This document shows positions 7,437-16,261 of a stretch of DNA of 64,000 nucleotides, piece by piece (the first letter of the stretch is position 1; every line of letters begins with the position of its first letter). This DNA is from Sideroxydans sp. (GTDB taxonomy: Bacteria; Pseudomonadota; Gammaproteobacteria; Burkholderiales; Gallionellaceae). The stretch lies in the NCBI GenBank assembly GCA_027310725.1, contig DAIDAG010000078.1, positions 111,252 to 175,251 of the forward strand, given 5' to 3'. Both the position numbers and the translations under genes were made by a program. A model generated the notes under the pieces. That model saw nothing but the letters and a program-made list of their open reading frames with translations. It did no database searches and was not told the origin of the DNA.

Positions 7437-8721
7437 AGAAACTATACGCGTACTGCATAGTCACGATATCGATGCCGCTGCTGTAGGCCCCCACCAGATT
7501 GCCTGCGCCGGTTGCAGTCTGGTCGTTGGCAATGGAGGTATCCTTGACGAACAAGTGGGCATAACCGAAATCCACCTTGCTGGCATCGGAAATTTTGTAC
7601 TGGCCGCCGAACGTCAGCCAGGTGCGGTTGTTGTCCGGAATGCGCGCGGTGAGGTAAGCAGCGGGCACCGGCGTCTGATCGTAGGCCACACCAAAGCGAG
7701 CCAGCCATTGTTCGTTGTAGTGATAGGTCGATCCCAGGCTGAAACGCCAGGTGTTGGTCCAGTTTTCCGGCGTTGTCTGCAAAACGCTCCCGTTGGTACG
7801 GGTGACCACCATTTGCTGCATGACACTCCATCCTGTCCAGCTTGCATCGGCCATCACGTCCCACTTGTCGTTCAATCGACGAAAGCCGCTGATCGAGGCC
7901 ATATCGGGCATGCTGATCGGCAGCGACACATTGCCATTCTGAAGTGTCGCCTGCCCTTGCAATGCGGCAGGGACATTGCTGAAGCTGACCGAGCCATTCA
8001 GGTTGTAGTTGATCTTCGAGCGATACGACAGCCCGATGCGGGTATCCGGGGTGACATTGAACAAAACCCCGAAGTTGTAGCCCCAGGCCGAATCGCTGCC
8101 GCTCATCGAGCTGACTCCTTCACCGGGTGCGAACCCGCCCGAGAGCGCGGTGTAGTTCACCGCATTGGAAAGATCGCCGGTGATGTGCTGATAGCTCAGC
8201 CCGATACCCAGGCTGACGGTGTCGTTCATCTCGTATGAAAGCGAGGGATTCAGGTTGATGGTTCGAATCCTGGAGTTGATCGCCTGAAAGCGTCCAACCC
8301 AGGTCGGGTCGTATTGGGTCTGCAAACCGAATGGAGAATTGATGCCCAGGCCGAAGCGCAGGGCAGGCTCGATCTCCATCACCAGATAGGTGTTGGGCAC
8401 CAGTACCAAGCTGCCTGCATCGCCCCCATTGTCGCCAAAAGGTTGCAGCGCTGCGCCCGTCGATCCGGTGTTCGAGAATTTGATCGAGGGCTGGATCAGG
8501 CTGCCGGCAACGGTCACCTGGTTACCCTTCAGCCTGGACATGCCGGCCGGGTTGAAGAAGATGGTGGTCGCATCTTCGGCCCCGGCCGCGCCACCGGCAA
8601 AGGCATTGCCCAGTCCGCTGCTTTGCTCGATCAATGCAAACGCGGCCGCCGCGGCATTTCCCGACATCGCCACCAATGCGCTTGTCACGGACATGGCGAT
8701 CAACGATTTATATAACTTCAT
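7435..8721 (-). CDS. FadL-family outer membrane fatty-acid transporter (copy 2)
   Basis: 428-residue FadL/OMPP1 beta-barrel with signal peptide (MKLYKSLIAMSVTSALVAMS), the N-terminal signature ALIEQSSGLGNAFAGGAAG, and FFNPAGMSRLKGNQV. The C-terminus MQYAYSF ends in Phe as in outer-membrane proteins. Many blocks are shared with the copy at 4918-6117 (for example GYAHLFVKDTSI and YHYNEQWLARFGVAYDQ), pointing to duplication and divergence. Start ATG 8721 with AGGAAAA upstream; the frame extends 14 codons further without support. It is transcribed after the acyl-CoA ligase and thioesterase genes. Confidence 0.93.
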   Translation of the reverse strand: MKLYKSLIAMSVTSALVAMSGNAAAAAFALIEQSSGLGNAFAGGAAGAEDATTIFFNPAGMSRLKGNQVTVAGSLIQPSIKFSNTGSTGAALQPFGDNGGDAGSLVLVPNTYLVMEIEPALRFGLGINSPFGLQTQYDPTWVGRFQAINSRIRTINLNPSLSYEMNDTVSLGIGLSYQHITGDLSNAVNYTALSGGFAPGEGVSSMSGSDSAWGYNFGVLFNVTPDTRIGLSYRSKINYNLNGSVSFSNVPAALQGQATLQNGNVSLPISMPDMASISGFRRLNDKWDVMADASWTGWSVMQQMVVTRTNGSVLQTTPENWTNTWRFSLGSTYHYNEQWLARFGVAYDQTPVPAAYLTARIPDNNRTWLTFGGQYKISDASKVDFGYAHLFVKDTSIANDQTATGAGNLVGAYSSGIDIVTMQYAYSF

Positions 8722-8783
8722 GACTGACTCTTTTTCCTGAAACCAAAGATTCCCCGGCTGCACACAACAGCTGTGCCAACCAG

Positions 8784-9182
8784 CTATTCCTGAGGCGGCA
8801 AAGGCCGGGGCTTGCGATCATCTCCCACGGCGACATAAGTCAGCGTCGCTTCGGTCACCTTGAGGCAGGTCGGATTCTCGGGATCGCGCTGCACAAAGAC
8901 TTCGACATCCACAGTGACCGATGTCGTCCCCACCTTCAATATCCTGGTGTAAAAACTGACGATATCGCCGACAAAGATGGGCTGTTTGAACACGAATGAA
9001 TTGACCGCTATGGTCGCCACCCTTCCTTTGGCGCGGTGCACCGCCGGGATGCTGCCGGCGATATCCACTTGCCCCATCAACCAGCCGCCGAAGATATCTC
9101 CGGTGTAGTTGGCATCCGAAGGCATGGCCGCCACGCGCAAGGTAGGCTGGCGGTCCGGTAGTGTTGCTGATGTTGTATTCAT
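8784..9182 (-). CDS. Acyl-CoA thioesterase, hotdog fold (YciA/acyl-CoA hydrolase family)
   Basis: 132-residue hotdog-fold protein that would hydrolyse acyl-CoA to free acid and CoA. The sequence starts with a proteobacterial YciA-like block (PTLRVAAMPSDANYTGDIFGGWLMGQVDIAGSI is the conserved region, positions about 11-43), including the catalytic Asp of GDIFGGW. FVGDIVSFYTRILKVGTTSV is the second conserved strand region. The gene starts three bases after the acyl-CoA ligase stop, so the two are probably co-translated. It may balance CoA pools during fatty-acid degradation. Confidence 0.9.
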   Translation of the reverse strand: MNTTSATLPDRQPTLRVAAMPSDANYTGDIFGGWLMGQVDIAGSIPAVHRAKGRVATIAVNSFVFKQPIFVGDIVSFYTRILKVGTTSVTVDVEVFVQRDPENPTCLKVTEATLTYVAVGDDRKPRPLPPQE

Positions 9183-9185
9183 CGT

Positions 9186-10994
9186 TCAGTGTCCCTTGTA
9201 AAGTTCGTCGATCTGCGCCGCAAATCGTTGCGCGACGACGGCACGTTTGAGTTTCAAAGTCGGCGTGAGCAACCCGTTGTCTATGGTCCACGGCTCCCGC
9301 AGCAGCAGCACGCGATGCACATTGGCATAGCCGGGAAACTCGCTCATGTTGCGCGCGATACGCCGCAATACCTTCGCTTCCACGTTGCTGTCGGTCAGCG
9401 ATTCCGGCATGTCCGACCGCACGCCGACCTTTGCGGCGACTGCGGGCCACACCTCCGGATTAAGCACGGCCAGCGCAACCAGGTAAGGGCGGGCCTCGCC
9501 GCATATCATCACCTGGTCGATCAGGGGATCATGCAGGATGGCGGCCTCGATGTCGGCGGGTGGCATCTTCTCCCCGTTGGACAGCACGATGATCTCCTTA
9601 AGACGACCGGTGATATAGATGTGCCCCGTCTCGCTGATGCGCGCAGTGTCGCCGGTGTTCAGCCAGCCGTCCGCGTCGATCATGGCCCTGGTCGCCTCGG
9701 GATTGTTCCAGTATCCCATCATCACGTTCGGCCCCTTCACCAGTAGCGCACTCTGCTCGCCCACCTTCACCTGCACGCCGCGTATCGCTTGCCCCACGCT
9801 GTCCGGGAAATTGTTGTCCAGTTTGTTGCCCGCCACGATGGGGCTGGTCTCGGTGAGTCCGTAGCCCTGCACCACGGGCAGACCCAGGCCGATGAACATG
9901 CGCGAGATCTCCGGTGCCAGCGCCGCACCGCTGGTGACGGCAGTGCGCAAGCGTCCGCCGAGCCTGTCCATGATCTTTTGCGCCACCAGCCTTTGCAACA
10001 GGGGCCAAAGCAGAAATGAGAATTTCCAGCCTGCACGCCCCTGGGCATGTTGAAAGCGCGACCAGCCGACATCCACTGCCAGCTTGAACAACATGCGTTT
10101 GAGCGGTGAACCATCCCGCAGCTTGGTGTTGATCGCACCGTATATGCGCTCGTAGATACGCGGAACGGAGATCAGGAGGGTCGGGCGTATGATTTGCAGA
10201 TCTTCCGACAGTAAAGGAATGGACCGCGCATAGGCGACCGTCGCTCCAGTCATCACCTGCATGTAATAGCCGCAGGTACGTTCGAACGTGTGGGATAAAG
10301 GAAGGAAGGAAAGCATCAGATCGCTCTGGAATACCGCAAAAGTGGCCCTGCCGTCATAAATATTGCTCAGCATATTGGAATGGCTCAGCATCACGCCCTT
10401 GGGCTTGCCGGTGGTGCCCGACGTGTAGATGATGCTTGCCAGTTCGCCGCTCTCGCACGGGACGGCGGGCAGCAACTCAACCGACTGTGCGTGCAGGTAT
10501 TTCGCGGCCGGCACCAGGCGCGCCTCCTGGCTCTTGAAATCGTCCAGCGAGATGAAGCGTTGCACACAGCCCATCTGGCCTACCACGCCGCTGAGTTCCC
10601 GCCATTGCTCGGCGGTCTCGAACAGCACCACTTTCACTTGCGCGTCGTTGACGATGTAGGCGATGTTCTCGGCCCGATCCACCGTGTAGAGCGGCACCAC
10701 GACCAGACCCAGCGACATCGCCGCCTGATCGAACAAGACCCATTGCGGGCAATTGCGCAGCATGAGCGCGACACGGTCGCCCTTGGCCAGTCCCTCTTGC
10801 GCCAAAGCCGCCTGCCAGCGCGCCACCTGTTCCAGCATCTGTCCCCAGCTCAGATCGACCCACACCGACTGCCGGTTGTCGAAATAACGGTATGCGATCT
10901 TGTCCCTCGTCCTGCGCACCCGTTCCAGGAACAAACCGTGCAAAGTCACCGCCTGTTGTGGCGATATCACATCGTCATTTTCTGGTGTCGTCAT
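9186..10994 (-). CDS. Long-chain acyl-CoA synthetase (AMP-forming)
   Basis: 602-residue AMP-dependent ligase that activates fatty acids with ATP and CoA. The P-loop-like motif YTSGTTGKPKGVMLSH, the GYGLTETSP motif and GWLNTGDTARISETGH with ITGRLKEIIVLSNGEK are all intact, as in FadD15/FAA-type long-chain synthetases. Start ATG at 10994 (MTTPENDD) has GGGA upstream; the longer open frame is not supported. It lies between the SDR gene (28-base gap) and the thioesterase gene, and forms the entry step of the adjacent beta-oxidation enzymes. Confidence 0.93.
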   Translation of the reverse strand: MTTPENDDVISPQQAVTLHGLFLERVRRTRDKIAYRYFDNRQSVWVDLSWGQMLEQVARWQAALAQEGLAKGDRVALMLRNCPQWVLFDQAAMSLGLVVVPLYTVDRAENIAYIVNDAQVKVVLFETAEQWRELSGVVGQMGCVQRFISLDDFKSQEARLVPAAKYLHAQSVELLPAVPCESGELASIIYTSGTTGKPKGVMLSHSNMLSNIYDGRATFAVFQSDLMLSFLPLSHTFERTCGYYMQVMTGATVAYARSIPLLSEDLQIIRPTLLISVPRIYERIYGAINTKLRDGSPLKRMLFKLAVDVGWSRFQHAQGRAGWKFSFLLWPLLQRLVAQKIMDRLGGRLRTAVTSGAALAPEISRMFIGLGLPVVQGYGLTETSPIVAGNKLDNNFPDSVGQAIRGVQVKVGEQSALLVKGPNVMMGYWNNPEATRAMIDADGWLNTGDTARISETGHIYITGRLKEIIVLSNGEKMPPADIEAAILHDPLIDQVMICGEARPYLVALAVLNPEVWPAVAAKVGVRSDMPESLTDSNVEAKVLRRIARNMSEFPGYANVHRVLLLREPWTIDNGLLTPTLKLKRAVVAQRFAAQIDELYKGH

Positions 10995-11022
10995 CCCATA
11001 TTCCCTGTTTTTATTATGTATG

Positions 11023-11841
11023 CTACAAGAACAGATCGCTGAACAGTTGCTTGCCCGGGCTGACCGCATATTGTTCAAAGTCCTTCACACCTTCCGCGCG
11101 CAGCACTTCATCGTCGATGAAGAAGTGGCCGCTGAATGTCTTGCTGTCGCGCAACAGGATGGCATGCGCCGCGTCCGCCACGATGGCCGGCTTGCGCGAA
11201 GCAAGCAGGATGGCTTCGGGGAAGTTGAATTCGATGGCGGCAGTCGCGATGGTCGTGCGCGGCCACAGGCAGTTCACCGCGATACCGTCGTCCGCGAATT
11301 CCTTCGCCATGCCCAGGGCGCACAGGCTCATGCCGAATTTGGAGATGGAATAGGCGACGTGCGGCGCGAACCATTTCGCCTCGAAATTGAGCGGCGGCGA
11401 CAGCGTCAGGATATGAGGATTCGCCGCTTTCCGGAGATGCGGAATGCAGGCCTGCGAAGCAAGAAAGGTCGCGCGCATGTTCACGTCCCACATCAGGTCG
11501 AGACGCTTGGCGGGAGTTTGCAGCGTGGGCGTGAGACTGATGGCACTGGCATTGTTGACCAGCACGTCGATGCCGCCGAAGTGGGCTGCCGCCTGCTCGA
11601 CCGCCGCATGAATGGCTTGCTCGTCGCGCACGTCGAGCTGGATCGCCAGCGCCTGGCCGCCCGCGGCGACCGCTTCTTCCGCCACGCTGTGTATGGTTCC
11701 GGGCAGCTTGGGATGCGCCTCAACCGTCTTGCCGGTGATGACCACCCTGGCCCCATCGCGTGCGCAACGCAACGCGATCTCGCGTCCGATGCCGCGGCTG
11801 GATCCGGTGATGAAGATCACCTTGTCGCGCAGGCCGGTCAT
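11023..11841 (-). CDS. Short-chain dehydrogenase/reductase (HSDL2-like)
   Basis: 272-residue SDR with cofactor motif TGSSRGIG, NNAS, and active-site Tyr/Lys in AYSISKFGMSLCALGMAKEF. The sequence resembles the N-terminal domain of peroxisomal HSDL2-type proteins, which are linked to fatty-acid metabolism. The start overlaps the stop codon of the acyl-CoA dehydrogenase gene as ATGA, so translation is coupled. It may act as a 3-hydroxyacyl or branched-chain oxidoreductase; the exact substrate cannot be read from the sequence. Confidence 0.9.
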   Translation of the reverse strand: MTGLRDKVIFITGSSRGIGREIALRCARDGARVVITGKTVEAHPKLPGTIHSVAEEAVAAGGQALAIQLDVRDEQAIHAAVEQAAAHFGGIDVLVNNASAISLTPTLQTPAKRLDLMWDVNMRATFLASQACIPHLRKAANPHILTLSPPLNFEAKWFAPHVAYSISKFGMSLCALGMAKEFADDGIAVNCLWPRTTIATAAIEFNFPEAILLASRKPAIVADAAHAILLRDSKTFSGHFFIDDEVLRAEGVKDFEQYAVSPGKQLFSDLFL

Positions 11842-14363
11842 CCCTGATTCGCCCTCAATGTTTCCGGCGCGAAGTCGTCAACCATGATGACCTTGCGGCG
11901 CAAGGCGTAATCGCGTTCCAGCTGCTGCGCCTGCCCGGCATCGATGTAGCCGAGTTCGCGTGCTTCGCTTATCTGCTGCAGTTCTTCGCGCGCTTTGATC
12001 TTGCCTTCCTTGCGCGCCTTCTCCAGAACGGCCTGCAACGGCTCGCACACCAGGGTGCTGGCAAGCGCGGCCTCCAAAGCGCCGACGGCGTCTTTCTCGT
12101 CGTAAGTGGGAGAGTCGCGCAGCGATTCGTTTGCCTCCTCGCCCGCTTGCGGGAGAGGATTGATGAGAGGGGAAGGCGCATTACGATGCGCCTTCGGGAT
12201 GAACATGCCCGCCGTCAGGCGATCCCGTGCCGCGCCGGGTTTGAGCAACAACGAGGCGACCTGATGGCCGACATGGTCGCTGGGCGGCTTGCGGCATTGT
12301 CCCAGCGGGAAGATCATGGCGCGCAACACCAGCGCGGCAAAGCGGTTGGGAAAGTTCTGCAGCACGCCGTCGAGCGCTGTCTGGATGCGATAAAGGCCGT
12401 CCTGCATTCCCCAGTGCAACAGCGGCAGGTCCTCTTCGGGACGTCCGTCGTCCTCGAAACGTTTCAGCACCGCGGAGCAGAGGTACATCTGGCTCAATAC
12501 ATCGCCGAGACGCGCGGACAGCTTCTCGCGGCGTTTGAGTGCGCCACCCAACACCAGCATGGAAACATCCGAAGCGAAAGCGAACGCGGCTGAATAACGC
12601 GTCAGCGCCTGATAGTAGCCTTTGGTCGGTTGCTCGGTCGGCACGCCGATGATGCGCCCGCCGGTCAGACCGTAGACCAGGCTGCGCACCGCGTTGCTCA
12701 GGCTGAAACTGATATGCCCGAACAGGGCGGCATCGAATTCGCGCACGGCACGTTTGGTGTCCTCATCGTGCGCGGCATGGATCTCTTTCAGCACGTAAGG
12801 ATGCGAGCGCACGGCACCCTGTCCGAATATGATCAGACTGCGCGTGAGGATATTCGCTCCTTCCACCGTGATGCCGATCGGTGTTTGCTGGTAAGCACGC
12901 CCCAGATAGTTATCGGGCCCCAGGCATATCCCCTTGCCCCCGTGCACGTCCATCGCATCGTTGATGGCGATACGTCCGCGCTCGGTGCAATGGTATTTGA
13001 CGATGGCGGAGATGACAGACGGTTTGCCGCCCAGATCCAGCGCTTGCGCCGTCATCGTGCGCGCCGCATCCATCACATACAGATTGCCGCCGATGCGGGT
13101 CAGCGCTTCTTCCACGCCTTCGAACTTGCCCACTGGTACCTTGAACTGTTTGCGCACGCGGCAATAGGCGCCGCTGGTACGCGCCGCCAGCTTGACGCCG
13201 CCTGTCGCGCTGGCCGGTAGCGAGATGGAGCGTCCCGCCGCCAGACATTCCATCAGCATGCGCCAGCCTTGCCCGATGCGCATGGTGCCACCGATGATGT
13301 AGTCCATGGGGATGAATACGTCCTTGCCCGTGGTCGGGCCGTTCAGGAAGGCGGAGTTGAGCGGGAAGTGACGGCGACCCACATTGACGCCGGGGGTATC
13401 GGTCGGGATCAGCGCCAGCGTGATGCCGCGCGAGACTTCGGCGCCCAGCAGGTTTTGCGGATCGAAGAGCTTGAAAGCCAGGCCGAGCAGCGTTGCGACC
13501 GGAGCCAGCGTGATGTAGCGCTTCTCCCAGGTGACACGCACGCCGAGTACATTGCTGTGTCCGTTGAAATCGCCGTAGCAGACGACGCCGTAATCGGGGA
13601 TCGCACCCGCATCCGAACCGGCGAGCGGCCCGGTCAGGGCGAAGCAGGGGATTTCCTTGCCGCATGCCAGGTTGCGCAGGTATTTTTCCTTTTGTTCCTG
13701 CGTGCCGTAATGCAGCAGCAATTCGGCCGGCCCCAACGAGTTGGGCACCATCACCGTCACCGCCGCCGTGCCGCTACGCGAAGCGACCTTTGCCACCACT
13801 GCCGATTGCGCCTGTGCGGAGAATTCCAGGCCGCCGTATTCCTTCGGGATGATCATGCCGAAGAACCCTTTGTCCTTGATGAACTGCCAGGCTTCCGGCG
13901 ACAAGTCCTGTCTTGTGTGGGTGACATCCCAGTCGTCCACCATCGCGCAAAGCTGCTCGACTTCGTTATCGAGAAAAGCTTGCTCGCGCTCGCTCAGGCC
14001 GGTCTTGGGCAAGGCCAGCAATTGCCTCCAGTGCGGGTTGCCGCTGAACAATTCGCCGTCCCAGCCGACCGTACCGGCGTCCAGCGCCTCTTGCTCTGTC
14101 TGCGAAACCTGCGGCAGTATTTTGCGGAAAATGCCAAGAATGAAGCTGCTGACCAGCAGACGGCGCAAGGTGGGAATGCCCAGGACAGCGAGGAAGATGC
14201 CGAGCGCGATGTAAACCGTTTGCAGGGCTCCGTCGGAAATTCGGCTTACCATTGCCACCAGCGGCACGAGTACCGCGAAAGCGATCAGCCATCCCCAGAT
14301 GGAAGAGCGGAAGAAGGCCAGCAATAAGGCCACTACCAGCACCACTAATATCAATATTGCCAT
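11838..14363 (-). CDS. fadE: Acyl-CoA dehydrogenase, FadE type
   Basis: 841-residue membrane-associated acyl-CoA dehydrogenase that introduces the first double bond in beta-oxidation. Two or three N-terminal hydrophobic helices (AILILVVLVVALLLAFF, then the region to about residue 75) precede the flavin domain; the long FadE form (about 800 residues in E. coli) has this layout. Motifs include FFGMIIPKEYGGLEF, CFALTGPLAGSDAG and DVHGGKGICLGPDNYLGRAY. Start at ATG 14363 is backed by GAGGGAAG. Residues about 723-745 contain a repeat-encoded insertion (SPLINPLPQAGEEANES). It is the first gene of the minus-strand fatty-acid cluster and is divergent from a small exported protein gene. Confidence 0.94.
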   Translation of the reverse strand: MAILILVVLVVALLLAFFRSSIWGWLIAFAVLVPLVAMVSRISDGALQTVYIALGIFLAVLGIPTLRRLLVSSFILGIFRKILPQVSQTEQEALDAGTVGWDGELFSGNPHWRQLLALPKTGLSEREQAFLDNEVEQLCAMVDDWDVTHTRQDLSPEAWQFIKDKGFFGMIIPKEYGGLEFSAQAQSAVVAKVASRSGTAAVTVMVPNSLGPAELLLHYGTQEQKEKYLRNLACGKEIPCFALTGPLAGSDAGAIPDYGVVCYGDFNGHSNVLGVRVTWEKRYITLAPVATLLGLAFKLFDPQNLLGAEVSRGITLALIPTDTPGVNVGRRHFPLNSAFLNGPTTGKDVFIPMDYIIGGTMRIGQGWRMLMECLAAGRSISLPASATGGVKLAARTSGAYCRVRKQFKVPVGKFEGVEEALTRIGGNLYVMDAARTMTAQALDLGGKPSVISAIVKYHCTERGRIAINDAMDVHGGKGICLGPDNYLGRAYQQTPIGITVEGANILTRSLIIFGQGAVRSHPYVLKEIHAAHDEDTKRAVREFDAALFGHISFSLSNAVRSLVYGLTGGRIIGVPTEQPTKGYYQALTRYSAAFAFASDVSMLVLGGALKRREKLSARLGDVLSQMYLCSAVLKRFEDDGRPEEDLPLLHWGMQDGLYRIQTALDGVLQNFPNRFAALVLRAMIFPLGQCRKPPSDHVGHQVASLLLKPGAARDRLTAGMFIPKAHRNAPSPLINPLPQAGEEANESLRDSPTYDEKDAVGALEAALASTLVCEPLQAVLEKARKEGKIKAREELQQISEARELGYIDAGQAQQLERDYALRRKVIMVDDFAPETLRANQG
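12128..12194. repeat. Palindromic dispersed repeat, in frame inside fadE
   Basis: Contains CCCGC-TT-GCGGG and, next to it, a nine-base perfect inverted repeat AAGGCGCAT/ATGCGCCTT around TACG (12173-12194). Translated on the minus strand it gives PLPQAGEE, similar to PLPPGEG encoded by the element in the fadN-like gene. The reading frame is intact on both sides. Confidence 0.6.
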
Positions 14364-14506
14364 CTTCTTCCCTCTTAATTCTTGTACGTGGATAGCACTA
14401 ACTTTAACCGCAGCCCGGTGTGCTGACAATGGATATATTCCTGCAATAAAAATTGCGGCACAGCCAGGCGATTGACTATCGCACCGGACTTCGCCACACT
14501 GCACGC

Positions 14507-14890
14507 ATGTATCGTTCATCCAGAAAATTTGTCGCACTGTTTTTGCTGCTATGGCTGCCGCTTTTTACCGGTAGCGCGCTGGCGGCAACGGTATCCATGC
14601 AGATGCAGCAAGGCAGAAGTCATGAAGCTGCCGCTGTCCACATGATGCCGCATGCCGGCATGGACATGCATCATCAGCCCCCCTGCAAGATGCACGCTGC
14701 AACGGATGAACATGGCTCGTCCTGCAGCGCTTGCGGTGTCTGTCATCTGGCCTGCACGGGTTACCTCGCTGTACCCGGCATGGAAATGATCCCCGTGCAA
14801 ACTGGTGCAAGTGAAATCACTCCCTATCTGGTTGCCTTCGATTCCCTTGTTTCTGCTCCGCTGGTTCCCCCGCCTCTCGTCCGCGCCTGA
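14507..14890 (+). CDS. Small exported Cys/His/Met-rich protein
   Basis: 127 residues with a signal peptide (LFLLLWLPLFTGSALA). The mature part is rich in His and Met (HMMPHAGMDMHHQP) and has a Cys cluster SCSACGVCHLACTG, a composition typical of periplasmic copper-binding accessory proteins resembling DUF2946 members. It stands just upstream of the cusC-cusB-cusA genes on the same strand, 123 bases before cusC, with a structured leader between. A role in copper or silver binding is inferred from composition and neighbours. Start ATG 14507 is chosen because the signal peptide begins there; the upstream extension is hydrophilic. Confidence 0.72.
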   Translation: MYRSSRKFVALFLLLWLPLFTGSALAATVSMQMQQGRSHEAAAVHMMPHAGMDMHHQPPCKMHAATDEHGSSCSACGVCHLACTGYLAVPGMEMIPVQTGASEITPYLVAFDSLVSAPLVPPPLVRA

Positions 14891-14893
14891 TAC

Positions 14894-15000
14894 GGGACGA
14901 GTCCGTCTGTTGAATCCATCGTCGTTGTTGTCATAGTCTGACCTCGTCCCGCGCCGTTCGGCAGTCGCTCGCGACTGTCCGCCTGCATTGCCAATGCAAC
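14894..15000 (+). promoter_or_regulatory. Leader with three inverted repeats before the cus genes
   Basis: The 107 bases contain GGGACGAG (14894) paired with CTCGTCCC (14943), CAGTCGC-TC-GCGACTG (14962-14977), and TGCATTG-C-CAATGCA (14984-14998), the last directly before the cusC ribosome binding site GAGG. The repeats are perfect. They may fold as mRNA hairpins or serve as operator sites; no known CueR or CopR box was recognised. Confidence 0.45.
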
Positions 15001-15013
15001 GAGGATGCGGAAC

Positions 15014-16261
15014 ATGAAACCATCTCTATCTATTTTCACGGTGCTATGCGCGCTCTGGCTCACGCCGGCCGTCGCCGATGAACCCTTGGGCAGCAGCCTG
15101 ACCGGATTGCTGGACTACGCGCGCGAGCACAATCCGGAACTTGCGGCCTTACGCCTTGATGCAGAGGCGGCGCAACAGAGGACTGAACCTGCCAGCGCAC
15201 TGCCGGACCCGGTATTGCGTACCCAGCGCTATGACATCACCAGCCAGGCCGCCAACATGATTCCAAACGTGATGCCCGTTCAAAGCTACCAGTTGAGCCA
15301 ATTCGTGCCATGGTTCGGCAAGCGCGATCTGCAGCGCGGGATCGCCACCGCGCAAATGGACCAGGCCAACGGACAGACGGCCGCCGATTGGTCCGACCTG
15401 GCGAACCGGCTCAAGACAGGCTATGCAACCAGTTATTACCTCGCGGCCAGCGAACAGCTGACACAACAGAATCTCGGGCTGCTCGAACACCTGGAACAGA
15501 TCGTCAGGGAGCGCTATTCCAACGGCTTGAGTTCCCAGCAGGATGTCGTCCGCGTGCAAGTCGAAACGACCACGCTGCTCGGCGAACTGATCGGGATCCA
15601 GAACGAACGACACCATGAGCATGCCAAATTGAATAGCCTGCTTTCGCGTCCGGTCAATTCTCCACTGGCCGACCCCATACAGCCGCGTCCGCTCCCCGCC
15701 GCCGCCAAGCTGGACGAGGATGCCTTGCTGGAACGGCTGCGCGCGCACAACCCGCAATTGCAGATCGCGGAGGCACAGATACAGTCCGCAGATAAAAGCC
15801 GCGACCTGGCCTATTCCAACCGCTATCCGGGCTTCACGCTGGGCGTTGCCCGTACTCAATACAGTTCAATAAATACCTGGGATGTGATGGTCGAATTCAG
15901 CATCCCGCTGCAACAATCCGTGCGCCGCTCGCAGGAGCACGAGGCAGCGGCAATGCGGGCCGCGGCCAGTGCGCGCAAACAATCCACCCTCAACCAGGCG
16001 GAATCCAGCCTGTCGGAGAACCTCTCCGCGCTGGAATCGGCAAGACGCACTGAAGCCCTGATCGCAACCCGCTTGCTGCCGCAAAGCGAACTCACTTATC
16101 AATCCGCCCTGGCCGGATATGAGACCGGCAAGGTCGATTTCGCCACGCTGATCGACGCGCAGCGGCAGATACTGCAGGCACGGCAGCAGCAACTGAAAAC
16201 GCAACTGGAAGCGCAATCGCGGCTGGCAGATATCGAAAAACTGTTGGGAGAAGAATTATGA
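15014..16261 (+). CDS. cusC: TolC/CusC-family outer membrane efflux protein
   Basis: 415-residue outer-membrane channel of the OEP family, the exit duct of a tripartite heavy-metal pump. A signal peptide (LSIFTVLCALWLTPAVA) is followed by two OEP repeats of long coiled helices; landmarks are ALPDPVLR, QLSQFVPWFGKRDLQRG and VEFSIPLQQSVRR. ATG 15014 is preferred because GAGG lies nine bases upstream; the ATG at 15005 is immediately adjacent to that site. The stop codon overlaps the cusB start as ATGA, showing tight coupling. Confidence 0.92.
   Translation: MKPSLSIFTVLCALWLTPAVADEPLGSSLTGLLDYAREHNPELAALRLDAEAAQQRTEPASALPDPVLRTQRYDITSQAANMIPNVMPVQSYQLSQFVPWFGKRDLQRGIATAQMDQANGQTAADWSDLANRLKTGYATSYYLAASEQLTQQNLGLLEHLEQIVRERYSNGLSSQQDVVRVQVETTTLLGELIGIQNERHHEHAKLNSLLSRPVNSPLADPIQPRPLPAAAKLDEDALLERLRAHNPQLQIAEAQIQSADKSRDLAYSNRYPGFTLGVARTQYSSINTWDVMVEFSIPLQQSVRRSQEHEAAAMRAAASARKQSTLNQAESSLSENLSALESARRTEALIATRLLPQSELTYQSALAGYETGKVDFATLIDAQRQILQARQQQLKTQLEAQSRLADIEKLLGEEL

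Noticed and set aside
8260..8270. GGTTCGAATCC, resembling a tRNA T-loop
   Set aside because: It lies inside the intact second fadL gene and no cloverleaf arms or acceptor stem surround it.
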